Source: Branchiostoma lanceolatum (taxonomy: Eukaryota > Chordata > Leptocardii > Amphioxiformes > Branchiostomatidae). From it: a DNA stretch of 64,000 nucleotides. The stretch is taken from assembly GCF_035083965.1 (NCBI RefSeq), contig NC_089735.1:11266001-11330000 (forward strand). The letters run 5' to 3'. Below are positions 1 to 12,460 of the stretch, piece by piece (position 1 is the stretch's first letter; every line of letters begins with the position of its first letter). The notes under the pieces were generated by a model, which had not been told where the DNA came from, ran no database searches, and saw only the letters and a list, made by a program, of their open reading frames with translations. The position numbers and the translations under genes were made by a program.

Positions 1-1135
1 TGTTCCCCACAACCCCGCCATTTTCCCAGGTCCATTCCTTAACACTAGCCGCAGCTCCCGCTGGCGTTTTGTCTTGCAAACTCTCGCTTATCATTAAACT
101 ATTCGGAGGGCAGACAATAATAGATTTTCTTCGGTCATTTACCCTTTCAAAGCTAACCCCAAACCGTCACGGTTCAACTTTAAAGCTAATCTAACACGGC
201 AACAGCCATTATTTTGCCAAAATCTGCCAGCCAACTGGACCAGATCCAATTTTTGACACTGTACACCAAATCCTGACAAAATTTCCTCAAATACCAGTAA
301 TATAGCTGTATCCGTTTTTATGATATCAAAATATATAATCAAATATTACAGCTGAACTAAACAGGAATACAGTTGAACTTGAACTAACAGGTGACCTCCT
401 TATCTTGGGTCTTTTAAAGTAAATATTGGGCTGTGGACTTTATTCAACAGTCGATTTTTCATTGTACTTGCCCCGGAAGGAAAACATTGCACCCAAACAC
501 TTGATTATTTATATACAGGATATAGATATACATATATAGATATACATATCTAACAAACAGGTAGGTACATATTTTATTCAGTGACATCTCGCTAAGGTCA
601 CCACGTTCGTGTTTAAAGGTACTGAAGAACCACCCCCATGGGCACTTTCCTTGTTCCACGTAGCACTTTCAGCGTTTCTTAACAAAAAGGCCAGGTCTGG
701 TATACATTAACTCGAATGCACTAATGACCTTGAACTGAACTCCCATCTTTCAAATACTGTACCTCCTGACCTACACCCTCTCCTTGCACGAACCGCATTT
801 GAATACGAAGGTCAATATTTGACAGCGCGCCGTATTTCACTATTCACTTTTAAGTGTGTGTTTTGTGTTGACTGGTGTGTTGGTTTATCGTACGTAAAGT
901 TTGTTAACGTTAGTTTTTTGAGTACAGTTAAGCTAGAATCCAGACTATTGCCAGGGTCAATACAAGCCAGCTCTTCAGCTCCAAGTCTGACAAACCCCCG
1001 AGGAAATTTTGTCTCAGCCCCCCCTTGGAAGGCCCTGAACGAGGCAGACAAAATCACCAGGGTTGGCCAGGCGGGGAAAACCTAGCTAACGTCACTGGCG
1101 ACCAGGCTACACTTGTCTACAGTCAGCATTTCGCG
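1..1135. other. Upstream spacer and 5' flank of the SLC7 gene
   Basis: I see no protein-coding gene here. Open frames are short, overlap one another on both strands and match nothing I recognise. The last few hundred bases before 1136 are probably promoter and 5' UTR of the downstream transporter, but I found no convincing TATA box or splice acceptor that fixes a transcription start. Confidence 0.5.
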
Positions 1136-1739
1136 ATGGCGGCCAAGGGAAATGTTACGGCTGCGAAAGACGCTCCCAGTCCCGACGACAAGCCTTCCAC
1201 AGGAGGAGGTGAGGTCGTGAAGCTGAAGAGACGCATCAACCTCTTCAACGGGGTAACGATCCTCGTCGGAACAATCATCGGGTCGGGAATCTTCGTCTCC
1301 CCGAAGGGAGTCCTGCTGAACTCCGGTGGTTCAGTCGGGGTGGCGATGATCGTCTGGACCCTGTGCGGCGTCCTTTCTGCTTTCGGCGCCTTGAGTTTTG
1401 TGGAGCTCGGGACCTCTATAACCAAGTCTGGAGGCGACTACGCCTATCTGTACGAGGCCTTCGGTCCTATCCCTGCTTTCCTGCGACTGTGGACGCAGAT
1501 TGTTTTGATCCGGCCGGCTGTGATGGCGGTCCTGTCGCTGACAGCTGGACGGTACATCCTACAGCCGTTCTTCCTGGACTGTGAAACGCCCGAACCCGCC
1601 ATAAAACTACTGGCTGCAGCGGCGATCCGTGAGTTTATACCTTCACAGTTTATACTATCACTCTTTCGTTAAAGAATGCCACCAACAGACAGACAGGCAG
1701 ACAGATAGACAGACATGCAAACGCACACGCAAGCATACA

Positions 1740-1795
<56 letters not shown>

Positions 1796-3255
1796 TACAC
1801 ACAGACACACACAGACACACACAAACACACACACATACACACAGACACAAACACATACACATACACACGCAAACAAACAAACAGACACACACACACAAAC
1901 GCACGCACACTTACAAAAATGTAGGTTCTTTCAATTATACTTTTATATTCTGGATCATTTTCTAATAACAAATTAAAGTCATAGGTCACACTACGGACAT
2001 TATATAGTGTCATAGTCAAATAATGTCCTTGGTCACATAAATCTAATTTTGGTCGCTGGACGGTCGCTTAACGGTTTCAATCCAGTGGATAGGGGGCAAT
2101 AGGGACCGCACATTTAGCAATCTAGAATACATGCAAGTCATTTACCGTTTACTGTTTACATTAAGTCTCCTGTGTTGGTTTAGTGTGGCCTCCCCAATAT
2201 TAATCTTATCGCCTGGTAAATGTACCATATGTCCAAGCCTTAAAGAGGGTGTGTCAACAACCCTTCAGCTAACACTATGGTTGTGTGTCAAAATGGGTCA
2301 AAATGTCGTCAAGAAAGAGAAGGGGGAGGGTGATCTCTTCCGTAGTGCTGTGACTGTGAGTGTACTAATAGTCAACTTCGGAGCCCAGAATTGAAAATTT
2401 CCTTCATTTTACTTAAACATAATATCCACATATCAGATATAAAACATATCCATCTACGGGTTCTCGAGTTATGTCCACAAACAAGCCCACAATCGGCACC
2501 GACAAACATGAACTTCTTGCTGAAGGCAATAATTAAGTTACATCACTCTGGTTTTGAGAGAAAGAACAACGCTGGTTTAATCTACTCGCACTGTGATTGG
2601 TTCTCAGAATTATCATGTGATACCTTTCTAAATAGTGCATTCGTAATACTTTCTACATCTATCTAGTAAGTTGTCTTGGGACAATGCATTCATTTGTGAA
2701 GCTTAGCATGTGTCTATTCTAGATTGATTGGAACGTATCTGGACGTCATTGAGAAAGAGCTTTGTACTTGCACTATGCTAATGCTTTTGTGTAAGAGCAG
2801 AACAAACATTCCCATTAAATACATCCGCAATAACGCAACGTTAGCGTGCATTGCATCAGAGTTTTCCAAGCTCGAGGGGTAAATTCAAACCATCGTTAAT
2901 CAAGAGAGCCTTGTATATCTTTACATAGAACTCGTACGGGGTATGTACTCGGAAATGTCGACTTCTATGGTGATTGATATAACACGGAAGAAGGTGTTGC
3001 CTAACCGATAAGATTACGGTCTGCACATGATACGATGGGGGTAAAGAATGGATCAGTTACATTGACAAGTGACCCTCTATTTGTGATATGATGGCAAAAG
3101 AGGACGAAAATCACCACAATGGAAGGCAATTAGAGAGAGACTTATAATATTCAATCAGCCACCTTAACGTTAAGCGCCCTCTGGTAGATCCAGAACATAC
3201 AACAACTACAGTGCTGAAACAACACACACATACATACACACACACACACACACAC

Positions 3256-3308
<53 letters not shown>

Positions 3309-3313
3309 CAGAC

Positions 3314-3365
<52 letters not shown>

Positions 3366-6300
3366 GGATATATAGAGAGATAGATAGATAGATAGAGAGA
3401 TTGAGAGAGACATGCAAACACACACACTTACACAGACACCACTTCTCTCCCTTGGTTAACAGATCAATAATTACACTTTCTCCGACAGTTGTGCTGACGT
3501 TCATGAACTGCTACAGCGTGAAGCTGTCCACCTGGACACAGGACGTGTTTGCCGTGGGGAAGGTGCTCGGACTAGGGGTCATCATAGTCGCAGGAATCGT
3601 CCAACTGGCTAACGGTAAAACACAGTACAATGCAGTTGAGTGATGGATGTCACTCGAAACTTTAAACTTTAGTTATCTCCGTATATTCTCCAGTTATAGA
3701 GAGTGACTAAATTGTCCTTAGATATTCATTGTTTCCTGGATTTGTAACTTTCATAAACTTAACAGTACACGTACTTACATGTAATACATGAATGGTATCA
3801 TCAGGTTGGTTCAATGGTCAACAAGTTCTTAATACACAACCCGCCAACGTCTCGGCAGTCCGTCTACTACCTTCTGTGGGGCGATACTGACTGGTTCTGC
3901 TAGGTGGCGCTGCTAGGATGCGATACCAAACGTGACTGCTTGTATTCCCCCTCATGTTATACTTCTACGTAGGACATGTCTAATGTACTTGTCGTACTGG
4001 TATAGGTTAGGGTGCAGTCACATTAAAGGACTCTTTAACAAATTATGTTTCCACTTAGGTTCCACCGAAAACTTCCAGAACACGTTTGAAGGGAATACGA
4101 TCTCACCAGTAGGAATCCCTCTCGCCTTCTACTCGGGCCTTTTCGCCTTTTCGGGATGGTAAGAATGTACTCCAATTTATTTCACTTTAAAAACAATCTG
4201 CTATAAGAAACCGTTGCCAGCTTTACCGAACTCTCAACAACGTCTTGCCCTTTCATCTTTTCTTCAGGTTCTACTTGAATACGTTGACAGAAGAAGTCCA
4301 GAATCCGAAAAGGTACGAGTTTAGGTCGACAGATCTACATCTCCTTGTTCCTAACCTTGGCCTTCGATGACACTCTAGATCTGTAAAGCCCGTGAGCCAC
4401 ACATAAGGAAAAGACGGTCTCTGCTCGCTCTATGTTTGGATCATTGTGCGATGTTTATGTATGGGCGTTGTTTGTGGGTCTACGAGCTTGGTCCAATGGT
4501 AGATTTTTGGCGAAAAATATAATTGACTATCTGGAGAGTTTGAAATTCTGTGACCTGGCAATCGCCACAGTTGGTCGAATGTAGTCTGCTCTTTGACAAT
4601 TTGATTGATATACCAAGGCGTGAGGGTTTAAAATGATAATACTATTATCGATGTTTCTATGTCAGAAACCTCCCTCTGGCCATCTTGATCGGGGTGACTG
4701 TTGTCATGGTGATCTACCTGCTGACTAACATTGCCTACTTCACCGCCATGACAGCTCAGGAAGTCCTGACGTCAGAGGCTGTGGCAGTGGTGAGATCACG
4801 TTTCTAATGACGTCAGTTTTATAGAAGACGAAATTTCGGTACCCAGATAAGCTTGAATGTAGATGGGTGTTAGGTTAGTTAGGTTACCGGGGCTCACGTT
4901 ATGATCAAACAGCTAGCTAGGATGGCACATGTACACAAATTTATGTGCTTGTTCTTTTGTCACCTATATACTTAGCCAAATGGGATGATAAGGTTTATCA
5001 GTTATAAGTGTATAAGTAGTTCGATATTATCCTGTTTTAATGATATTGATAGAATGGGCAGTACGTACTTTTCTGACAATGTCTACATGAACCTTACCAA
5101 CACGGAGCAAACGGTAACATAAAGAAGAACACTGTAAAAACAGTCTTCCTAAATTCTTTTCAGACCTTCGCCCAGCGCGTACTCGGGGTGATGGCCTGGG
5201 TGGTGCCGGTGGCGGTGGCTGTCTCCTGCTTTGGCTCGACTAATGGCATTTTGCTGTCTGCATCGAGGTGCGTATCTATCCTCAAGGCTATTCGTCCATT
5301 CGTGCAACAGCGTGACAATGAGTAGTTTTAACAAAAAGTAAGGTAGTTTTTTGTCGGAAAGTCACTGATTTCATACGTCAACAATTTGTTTAAAGATATT
5401 TTTACCCAATTCATTTTGCCTGTACATTAATGATAATTTAGAAAACAAGAAATGTGTTACAGTACTAAGTAATCTTTGATCGAAAGTTTTGTATATTCGT
5501 GTTTTTACGTAATATATATATAAGTATAAAGAAAACACGAATATACAAAACTTTCAATTAAAGACCTTGGAAAAGATAGATAACAAATGAATACACAAAT
5601 GACATTTAGCACATGTTTAATTTACAGCAACAGGTTTCGCAGACAGCTATGTTGAGTAAATGTAACAGTTACTTTCGAACTGTAGTTTCCATATGTTCCG
5701 CCAGAGGGTGCCTATTGTCAAGGGGGTGAAGTCGGCCATCTCTGATTGTGTTGTTGTTTTCAGGGTTACGTTTGTAGGCGCCCGTGACGGATATCTACCC
5801 GACCTGCTGGCCATGATACACGTCAATCTGCTCACGCCTCTGCCCGCGGTCGCGCTACTGGTGAGTTGCAGCATGATGCCATTGGTCGGTTAGCTAATCC
5901 CCAAGCAGATGTAAGGATCCGTCTCAGTTTCAATGTTTTATACGTGTTTTCGAACACACACACACACACATACACACACAGTCACAAACTCACAAACACA
6001 CGCGCACACACACACACATACACACATACACTCACACGGACATACTCACACGGACATACACACACTCCCTCAGAAACACAGCCAGCTAGCCAGCAAGCCA
6101 ACCAGACAGACCGATCTGAGACAGACAAACAGACAGAGATACAGACAGTCACAGTTAGACAGACAGGCAGACAAACAGACAGATAGAGAGATTGACAAAG
6201 ACATAAACACTATCTAATTTTCTTGAAGTGAAGTACAATGTGATAGTGTACTACCTACTAGGTATTCTCTCGTTTTGCTACAGTGTCCAATAGCTCTCCT

Positions 6301-7460
6301 GATGCTGACCACCAATGATGTGTACAGGCTGATAAACTTCCTCAGTGCAGTACGGTGGCTCTTCATCGGCCTGGCCACCGCCACGGTGCCGTACTTACGC
6401 TGGAGGAGGCCGGACATGCACCGTCCGTGGAAGGTGAATACTTACGCAAGTCAATGTATCATATTGTATGGTTAAGTCTCACATAGAACCACGGTAGAGT
6501 GGAACTCGTTTTAACTACCATCAACGGTACAATAGGGGCATTCTCAAGCTTGAATTACAAGAAGCCTAGAGCTAGCCTCTACCAGGCCCCGTCCTATCGC
6601 TGGGAAAATAGTAGAAATCGACCTAGTAGGTAGTCCGCTATACAGGGTAGTCCACTATACAGTGAAGCTTCACTAACGATAATGGAGCTTCACTGTATAG
6701 CGGACTGCCCTGTATAGCGGACTACTTCAGCCGATTTCTACTATTTTCCCAGCGATAGGACGGGGCCTGGTAGAGGCTAGCCTAGAGCTACATGTGCAAA
6801 TGTTAAGTGTGACAGGCTAGGTCCTTCAGTGTAATATAACTAGCAGTGTTGGGAAACATGAATGTTGGTAAACATGTTCAAGTGCAACCTGTGCGATTAC
6901 ACCGTTGCGTTATCTGAAACTTCTTTTCCCAGGTGCCACTTGTGCTGCCCATCATCTTCTCCCTAGTGTGCGCAGTAGTAGTGGCCATGTCTCTGTACTC
7001 CGCCCCGGTGGATGTCGGGATAGGCCTGGCGCTCACCCTGACCGGAGTTCCCGTGTACTGTCTGGCGGTCTGGAACAACAAGCCGGGATGGCTGATACGG
7101 TTTACAGGTTAGTCTCACCGACAGACGCTAGTCTGGGGCTTTGTATGCAGTAGCGTCCGAGGTTAGTGACCCTATTAGTGGTCGGGGGTTATCCGAATCT
7201 TTGCCAGTGTTGTCGGTCACCAGACATGCACGCTACTGGTACTCCCCAAGCAGAGATTGCCTATCATAATCAATTGTTGACAGGTTCCGTTTTTTTTCCG
7301 TACAGCATCAGCTACACGGGCGTTACAGAGTACACTTCTCGTTGTGCCACAAGAATCGCCATCTTCTACCCCCAAGAATCCGCAAGGAACACCGCCACAA
7401 CTTTTGTCTGCCTCCAAGACGCAACCAGAAGATACCAGCAGTGTCTCCACGTATCTGTAG
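1136..7460 (+). CDS. SLC7-family heteromeric amino-acid transporter light chain (LAT/y+LAT-like)
   Basis: Ten exons join in one frame to 522 aa: 1136-1628, 3489-3614, 4059-4158, 4268-4312, 4666-4789, 5164-5267, 5764-5860, 6284-6433, 6933-7107, 7306-7460. All introns are GT-AG. The product is a polytopic APC-superfamily amino-acid exchanger of the plasma membrane. Visible marks are the TM1 motif IIGSGIF (about 47-53), GGDYAYL in TM3, and a Cys at about 149 in [10 protein letters not shown], the position at which light chains form the disulfide to the heavy chain (4F2hc/rBAT). [23 protein letters not shown] and RNLPLAI also fit the family. Resemblance is closest to the LAT1/LAT2/y+LAT group, including the GxSATRxLQ-like start of the cytosolic tail. 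A further in-frame ATG lies upstream at 1025 but would add about 37 non-family residues; 1136 has the better context (gcgATGGCG). Substrate specificity cannot be read from the sequence. Length is usual for the family. Confidence 0.93.
1741..1912. repeat. (CA)n microsatellite in SLC7 intron 1
   Basis: A pure CA run of about 50 bases is followed by interrupted CA, CAGA and CAAA variants. It explains the His/Thr-rich and Cys/Val-rich open frames on both strands, which are not genes. Confidence 0.95.
3226..3402. repeat. (CA)n followed by (GATA)n microsatellite in SLC7 intron 1
   Basis: A short CA run grades into about 35 GATA/TAGA units with two CAGA interruptions near 3307-3316. It ends 86 bases before the acceptor of exon 2. 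Confidence 0.95.
5474..5563. repeat. Short hairpin MITE-like element in SLC7 intron 6
   Basis: The left arm starts CTTTGATCGAAAGTTTTGTA and the right arm is its near-perfect reverse complement ending at 5563. The arms are about 35 bases long and flank an AT-rich (TA)n core. No coding capacity. Confidence 0.75.
5951..6062. repeat. (CA)n-rich microsatellite in SLC7 intron 7
   Basis: Interrupted CACA and CACGGACA units follow exon 7. They continue into a CAGACAGA-rich tract to about 6190. Confidence 0.9.
6564..6788. mobile_element. Foldback MITE with 9-bp target duplication
   Basis: The element runs 6573-6779 and begins TAGCCTCTACCAGG. Its terminal inverted repeats match perfectly for about 48 bases. 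The interior is also palindromic, so nearly the whole 207 bp can fold into one hairpin. It is flanked by the direct repeat GCCTAGAGC at 6564-6572 and 6780-6788. A related element with the same ends and an internal CGCTGGGAAAATAGTAGAAAT block lies at 61821-62007. It is non-autonomous and lies in SLC7 intron 8. Confidence 0.85.
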
Positions 7461-7959
7461 GACAAAGTCGAGATGGCAGTCTTCAAACCCTTACCCATAC
7501 TGCTCAGTGCGATCCTTACCGTCCCACTGATAAAGCAGCAGTGGGGATGTATGCCAACACTGCATTGAGTATATTTGGAATCGCAGAAACGCAGAGCGCG
7601 TTGCATCGGGTTCTTTAATTGTTTTCGGTCTTCTAAGTATAGGTTTTGACTAATAATTAAAATCTGAATGAGCGAAAAGCATAGTGAATACTGCCAAGAG
7701 TTGAAACTGATCTTAAGTTTAAAATCAGTATGATTACCGATTCCGACGTGGTAAGGAAAGCGTCAAGTCGGATAAGGAGAATTCGGAAAGAATTTCTTTA
7801 AGTAAATGTTCAACCAAGGATGAAGAGGACATGTAGATTTTACGAGTAGAGAAATATACCGTTAATCAGCGCCCCTCTCTCCCTAAAATTTTTTATTCAT
7901 TGTTAACTCAAGAAGTTGTGAATACATCGTGTCATTTGGTACCTTAAGATCTTTCGGTT

Positions 7960-9140
7960 TCTTGACAGTTTAGTCATACCGAACGCTGACATCATGCCAT
8001 GACTCTTAAGACTGACCTTTGACAATTGACCCACTTTGCATATTGTTGGGTAAAATATATAATACATGTACATGGCTAGAGCAAACCGACGGCTATTAAT
8101 CACTTACGTCTTGTGTCCAAGTAAAATAAATATTGTGTGGGAAAGGATGGACGTGTCCTAATGCTGACCAGACTGTTCCAAACCCAACGCCAGTCTTGGT
8201 TCGGTCGTGGTCTGTAGAAGGTCCTAAGCTTGTGAGAGTGGCTGTAGCATAACTAACAGACTAAAAAGTCGATTATCCTACAATATTACACTTCACTACA
8301 CAGCACTTAAACTGAAACTTAATGCCTAAGATGCCACGGATTACGCTTAACCACCCCTATAACTCAGTGGGCAACACCTGAGCTGAGGTATCCACCCACA
8401 TGTACAGCTAGAATAACTTATGAACACATCACACGGTCTCTTTTGACCCGTGTGTTCCGAGGAAGAGGGCACGGCAACTGAACTCTCAGGTAAGGACGTT
8501 ACGATGCGTGGTCTACCTTCCGCACTGATACTGGAATTCACACCAAGATGAAGCTATGGAATTTAAGTATTGACCATGCTGCCGTGCGCATTGTTGAACA
8601 AAGGTTTCTGCAAAATTTCTGACTTAGAATTACAAAATGGCCAGAAACCGAAATTTGATCATTTCCTGGGTTGACCATGACAAAGTTGTCATTTTGTCTG
8701 TTAGCGGTTTGGGAAAGATAGTTTGATTGAGGCACAAAAACGATCAAAATTGTTGAACTTTTGACCTATACACATTTAATCTATTCAGTCTGAACATACG
8801 GTGTCCGGCCGACGTCAGATAGGTCAAAAGTCAGGATTGTATCTACTGCAATTCTTCTTGTCATTTTAGGCTCAGACTTTTGCTATTAAATGTACATGAC
8901 AGGTGACATAAACGTTCTCGACAGTGCTTTTAAGACCGACCCCTATGTACCAATTTGTGTTTATTTATTTCGATTTACCACATTTGTGGAAGGATTGACA
9001 TAACAGGTGACTATCACCTTTTCAAGACGTCATACCAGACCAGACTGTAAGATGTGTGAAAGCAAAGATGCTGCAAGGAACGCAAAAAGTGTACGAAAAC
9101 GTAAAGCCTTCAATGTCACTTGGACGGTACAGGTAACGTT
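7960..9140 (+). repeat. Dispersed repeat, copy 1
   Basis: Blocks at 8040-8320 (shared string ACAGACTAAAAAGTCGATTA near 8259) and at 8790-9135 recur in the same order and orientation at 9530-10050. A third partial copy of the first segment is at about 15537-15665, sharing GCTGACATCATGCC and the CACTTTGCATAT and CACCTGGCTAGA-type blocks. No open frame spans it. Confidence 0.65.
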
Positions 9141-9529
9141 ACCAGTAACGGGAGGGTGGCAAAATTCGACAACTTGTCTACGTGGATGCGCACGCCTTTT
9201 AGTATTGTACATTTGATCCTCTACCCATCAAGACTGAAGCTTTAGTCTCATGGTAGTCATATTACTGTGATTTAAGCTGCACGATCGTGGAGTATATTTG
9301 AGTTGCACTAACTTTTGTTCCATCATATATGAATGGTTTATTGAATGAACTCTCTTTGCAGCCCAAAAGATCCGAATCGCGAAATTAAGTACATGTACAT
9401 AATCTCAACTATGCTTAGCGTGGGATTTCCCATACATAGAAAATACGACAAATCAAATCTCACTGTACATTGAAATCAACACTATACATACAATTACAAT
9501 TTTCAAGAGGTTGACGATATAGGGCAGGG

Positions 9530-10055
9530 GACATTTAGCATACCGCTTCGTGGTAGTTGTTGGGTCAATTACACAACACCTGGCTAGAGCAAACCGACTA
9601 CTGTAAATTATTAACTCCAACTATTGTGTGGGACAAGATAGGCGTGTCCTAAAGCTGCCCAGACTGCTCCAAATGCAACGCCAGTCTTGGTTGGGTCGTG
9701 GTCTGGGGAAGGTCCTAAACGTGTGACATCGGCTGTAACATGACGCACAGACTAAAAAGTCGATTATCCTACAATATCAAACTACACTACACAATACTTA
9801 AACAGAATCTAAAATACCACAGAAAATGCGTGTCAATGATTAACAATACAGCTAGAATCAGGTCAGATGTCAAGACAGTATCTATTGCACTTCATATTGT
9901 CGTTTTGAGGGTCAGGCTTCTTACTTATGTATATTCTCAATACCGCTCTTATAAGGAAGATCCATATATACCGATTTGTACGAAAGAAAAAATGCTAGTA
10001 ATGCATAGGATGTACGAAAACTAAAAGGTTACAATGTCACTTGGGCGGTACAGGT
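9530..10055 (+). repeat. Dispersed repeat, copy 2
   Basis: Same block order as copy 1 but shorter: the middle 400-500 bases present in copy 1 are absent. It ends with ACAATGTCACTTGGGCGGTA, matching copy 1 near 9112-9130. It sits directly upstream of the EcKinase-like promoter region. Confidence 0.65.
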
Positions 10056-10070
10056 ACGAGCAATCCAGAT

Positions 10071-10136
10071 AAATTGTACCGTTACCGGTAAACCACATAA
10101 ATTGTACCGTCACCGGTAAACCACATAAATTGTACC
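10071..10136. repeat. 28-bp tandem repeat, 2.4 units, upstream of the EcKinase-like gene
   Basis: Units start at 10071, 10099 and 10127 with AAATTGTACC and differ at one base. Each full unit contains the palindrome ACCGGT. The array ends about 30 bases before a TATA-like sequence, so it may carry promoter elements. Confidence 0.85.
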
Positions 10137-10167
10137 TTTAAATTCGATATCATTGGGAAGCTCATAG

Positions 10168-10176
10168 TATTTAAAG
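10168..10176 (+). promoter_or_regulatory. TATA-like element of the EcKinase-like gene
   Basis: TATTTAAAG lies about 150 bases before the chosen ATG at 10328, a distance that would allow a short 5' UTR. The call rests on position and sequence only. Confidence 0.35.
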
Positions 10177-10327
10177 AAAAGGAGCAGCTGACTCAAAGTG
10201 AAGTCAAGTTCAAGCTTTGTCTCTCTGTTGTTTTGTCATAGAACATACGTTCTACAAATGCAAATGTCAAGAGTTTCCTAAACATTGTCTTTTCCTGATA
10301 GATAGAGAAATACATCTACTACCAAAG

Positions 10328-12460
10328 ATGACAACGACCACCGAGATCGCCATTCCGCAGTCTGCAGAAGACATCGCCCCCTCCTGGGTGCAGCAGGTAC
10401 TGCAGAAGGACATCCCGGGCGTCACCATCACCGACGTCCATGTGAAAGGATCCATCAGTGAAGGCGAGGGATTAATGAGTGACATCATCGCCTTTGACGC
10501 CGAGGGGACAAGGAATGGTACAAGTCAGCACTACAGTCTCGTTGCTAAACTGACAAATTTCAAGCTGCCGTTGACTGTAATGAAACAGTTTCCAAAAGAC
10601 CTTCATATCAAAGCCGAGACGACTGAAGTTAAGTTTTTCTCCGATGCTGTGCCAGAGCTCCTATCTGTGGCAATCCCGAGCACAGAGCGCAAATCCAAGC
10701 CTAAAGCAGGGAATGAAGATGACGAAAACAACCCTCCTGCTGATTCCTGGTTCCTCCCCAAATGCTACTTCGCCGCCACCGATCCAAGCTCCATGGTGTC
10801 CGTCAGGGTTATGGAGAACCTGAAAGCTCAGGGGTTCTCCATAAAACCTGACCGCCAACCGCTGAGCCGTGAGGAGATGATGCTGGCAGTCGAGGCCCTG
10901 GCGCAGGTACACGGCCTGTCACATCAGCTGGAGGTCCGTTCGGGTAAACCCCTTCCTGAGAAGTACGACTGGATCATTACTAGCTCAGATCCTGCAGTTG
11001 TGATGGCTGCAGCAACGTTAACCTACCAATATCAGAACGCCGTGAAGGGATTCGCCGCAGCTTTTCCTGACCAGGTAGATCTTATAGCTCGTCTGGAAAA
11101 GTTAGACCCCTTGTTGATGATAGAGGAGGACCCAAGACCTAAAGTGCTTTGCCATGGAGACTGTTGGCTCAATAACATCATGATCAAGGTAGGACATCAC
11201 ACTTATTTCTTCCTTGTTGAAATGTAAACATTGTGATTTCTTATTGTGTTTCGCTTGTTAAAACTGCGGTCTTTGTCCCAAACACAGCGCGTTGGAGATG
11301 TGCCCACTGACGCAAGGTTGGTGGACTGGCAGACAACCAAATACAAGCCGCCAACCTCTGACCTGACGCTCCTATTTCTTTGCAACACGGGCTGGGACGT
11401 CTTCCACAACCACAGGGACGCTATCCTGGCCCACTATCACCACAAACTGCAGGAAACTCTGGGTCCAATCGGTGAGAATCTTCATAATACGTTACAAACT
11501 GTTAGTTCCATTGGCCAGCGGATAAAAGACATTTACTTCCAAACGTGTCTAAAAGAAATACATAACGACAACAAAGGTGGGGCTGCCAAAATTAAGTTAA
11601 GATCATATAGAGTATTTAAAACTACATAAAATGAAGAAAAATATTTAATAAGTAATGCAAATATGAGGGACAGGAATGCAGTCACAAGATTAAGAATCAG
11701 CTGCCACAAACTACATATTGAAACGGGAAAACATACCCGCACTCCTCTAGAACAACGATTATGTGAACATTGTACTTTGAATAGAATAGAAGACGAATGT
11801 CATTTTGTGGTAGAATGCAGATTATATACCCAAGAATGTATGGAGGTGATAATGAATTGTATAAGCTTGTACAAAACCTATTTCCATACTCCACACATTT
11901 AGGTACTGTACAAAAATTCATATTCCTAATGCGACTAGACAAACCTCCTATTGAAAAACGTGTCTGTTCTGTTATATCTAACGTTACTATAACTGTCACA
12001 AGCGAGCAGTAGAATTTATCTAAAGATAGTCATATTCTTTTTGTATCTGTTAACTGTACTTGTTATTTTGTTTTGTTGTGACCTGTACTTAGCCAAGTGT
12101 GGCAGAAACATGCAATAAAGGTCTCAATTCATTATCACTATGTACACATTCACAGCAAAACGTTAAAGTTGGATGCTACGTGTTCTTTATTTTGTTTTTG
12201 CATTGCTGTAATGTTATTTACTCACCAATCAAGAAGAAGGAATATTGATGGGTGGTTGTGATAGTACACGTTCCAACGGATACCATTTTCTTCCAGAATC
12301 CTCTGGCCTACAAAACTACACGCTGGAAGAGTTGAAGGCCGACTTCAAAGCCGACTGTTTGCCGGGGGTGATCAACCGTTTCCTACACATGGTGGTCCTG
12401 CCTGCCGACCAGAATCTACTGCGGATAATACAGGAGATCCAGGAGTGGGGGGTCATCTAA
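10328..12460 (+). CDS. EcKinase/CHK-kinase-like protein (small-molecule kinase fold)
   Basis: Three exons (10328-11188, 11288-11471, 12297-12460) join to 402 aa, normal for the EcKinase-like/DUF1679 family. The family has an aminoglycoside-phosphotransferase-like fold and phosphorylates small hydroxylated substrates; ecdysteroid 22-kinase is the type member in insects. The N-lobe shows a Ser/Gly-rich loop (ISEGEGLMSDI, about 43-53) and a Lys in LVAKL (74). The C-lobe has the catalytic block VLCHGDCWLNNIMIK (His276, Asp278, Asn283) and the metal-binding Asp300 in RLVDWQ just after intron 1. I chose the ATG at 10328 because the family N-terminus (acidic start, APSWVQQVL) follows it directly. 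The real substrate in a chordate is unknown. Intron 2 carries a LINE fossil. Confidence 0.92.
11500..12125 (+). mobile_element. Degenerate 3' end of a non-LTR retrotransposon in EcKinase intron 2
   Basis: Open pieces around 11512-11629 and 11664-11902 resemble the C-terminal zinc-finger region of LINE reverse-transcriptase polyproteins. Marks are RLRISCHKLHIETGKHTRTP followed by EQRLCEHCTLN and EDECHFVVEC (C-x2-C...H...C). Frames are broken. A tail containing AATAAA at about 12114 ends the fossil. It is in the same orientation as the host gene. Confidence 0.7.

Larger units (their letters stand above)
7461..10167. other. Spacer between SLC7 and EcKinase-like genes
   Basis: No gene is supported. 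The stretch holds the 3' UTR of the transporter (a possible AATAAA at 8125-8130) and two diverged direct copies of one repeat (about 7960-9140 and 9530-10050). A lone kB-consensus match, GGGATTTCCC, is at 9422-9431. Confidence 0.6.

Noticed and set aside
1629-2019. Overlapping long frames rich in Thr/His (plus) or Cys/Val (minus)
   Set aside because: They are translations of the (CA)n microsatellite in SLC7 intron 1.
3111-3504. Ser/Ile/Tyr/Leu-rich frames on the minus strand
   Set aside because: They are translations of the (GATA)n tract.
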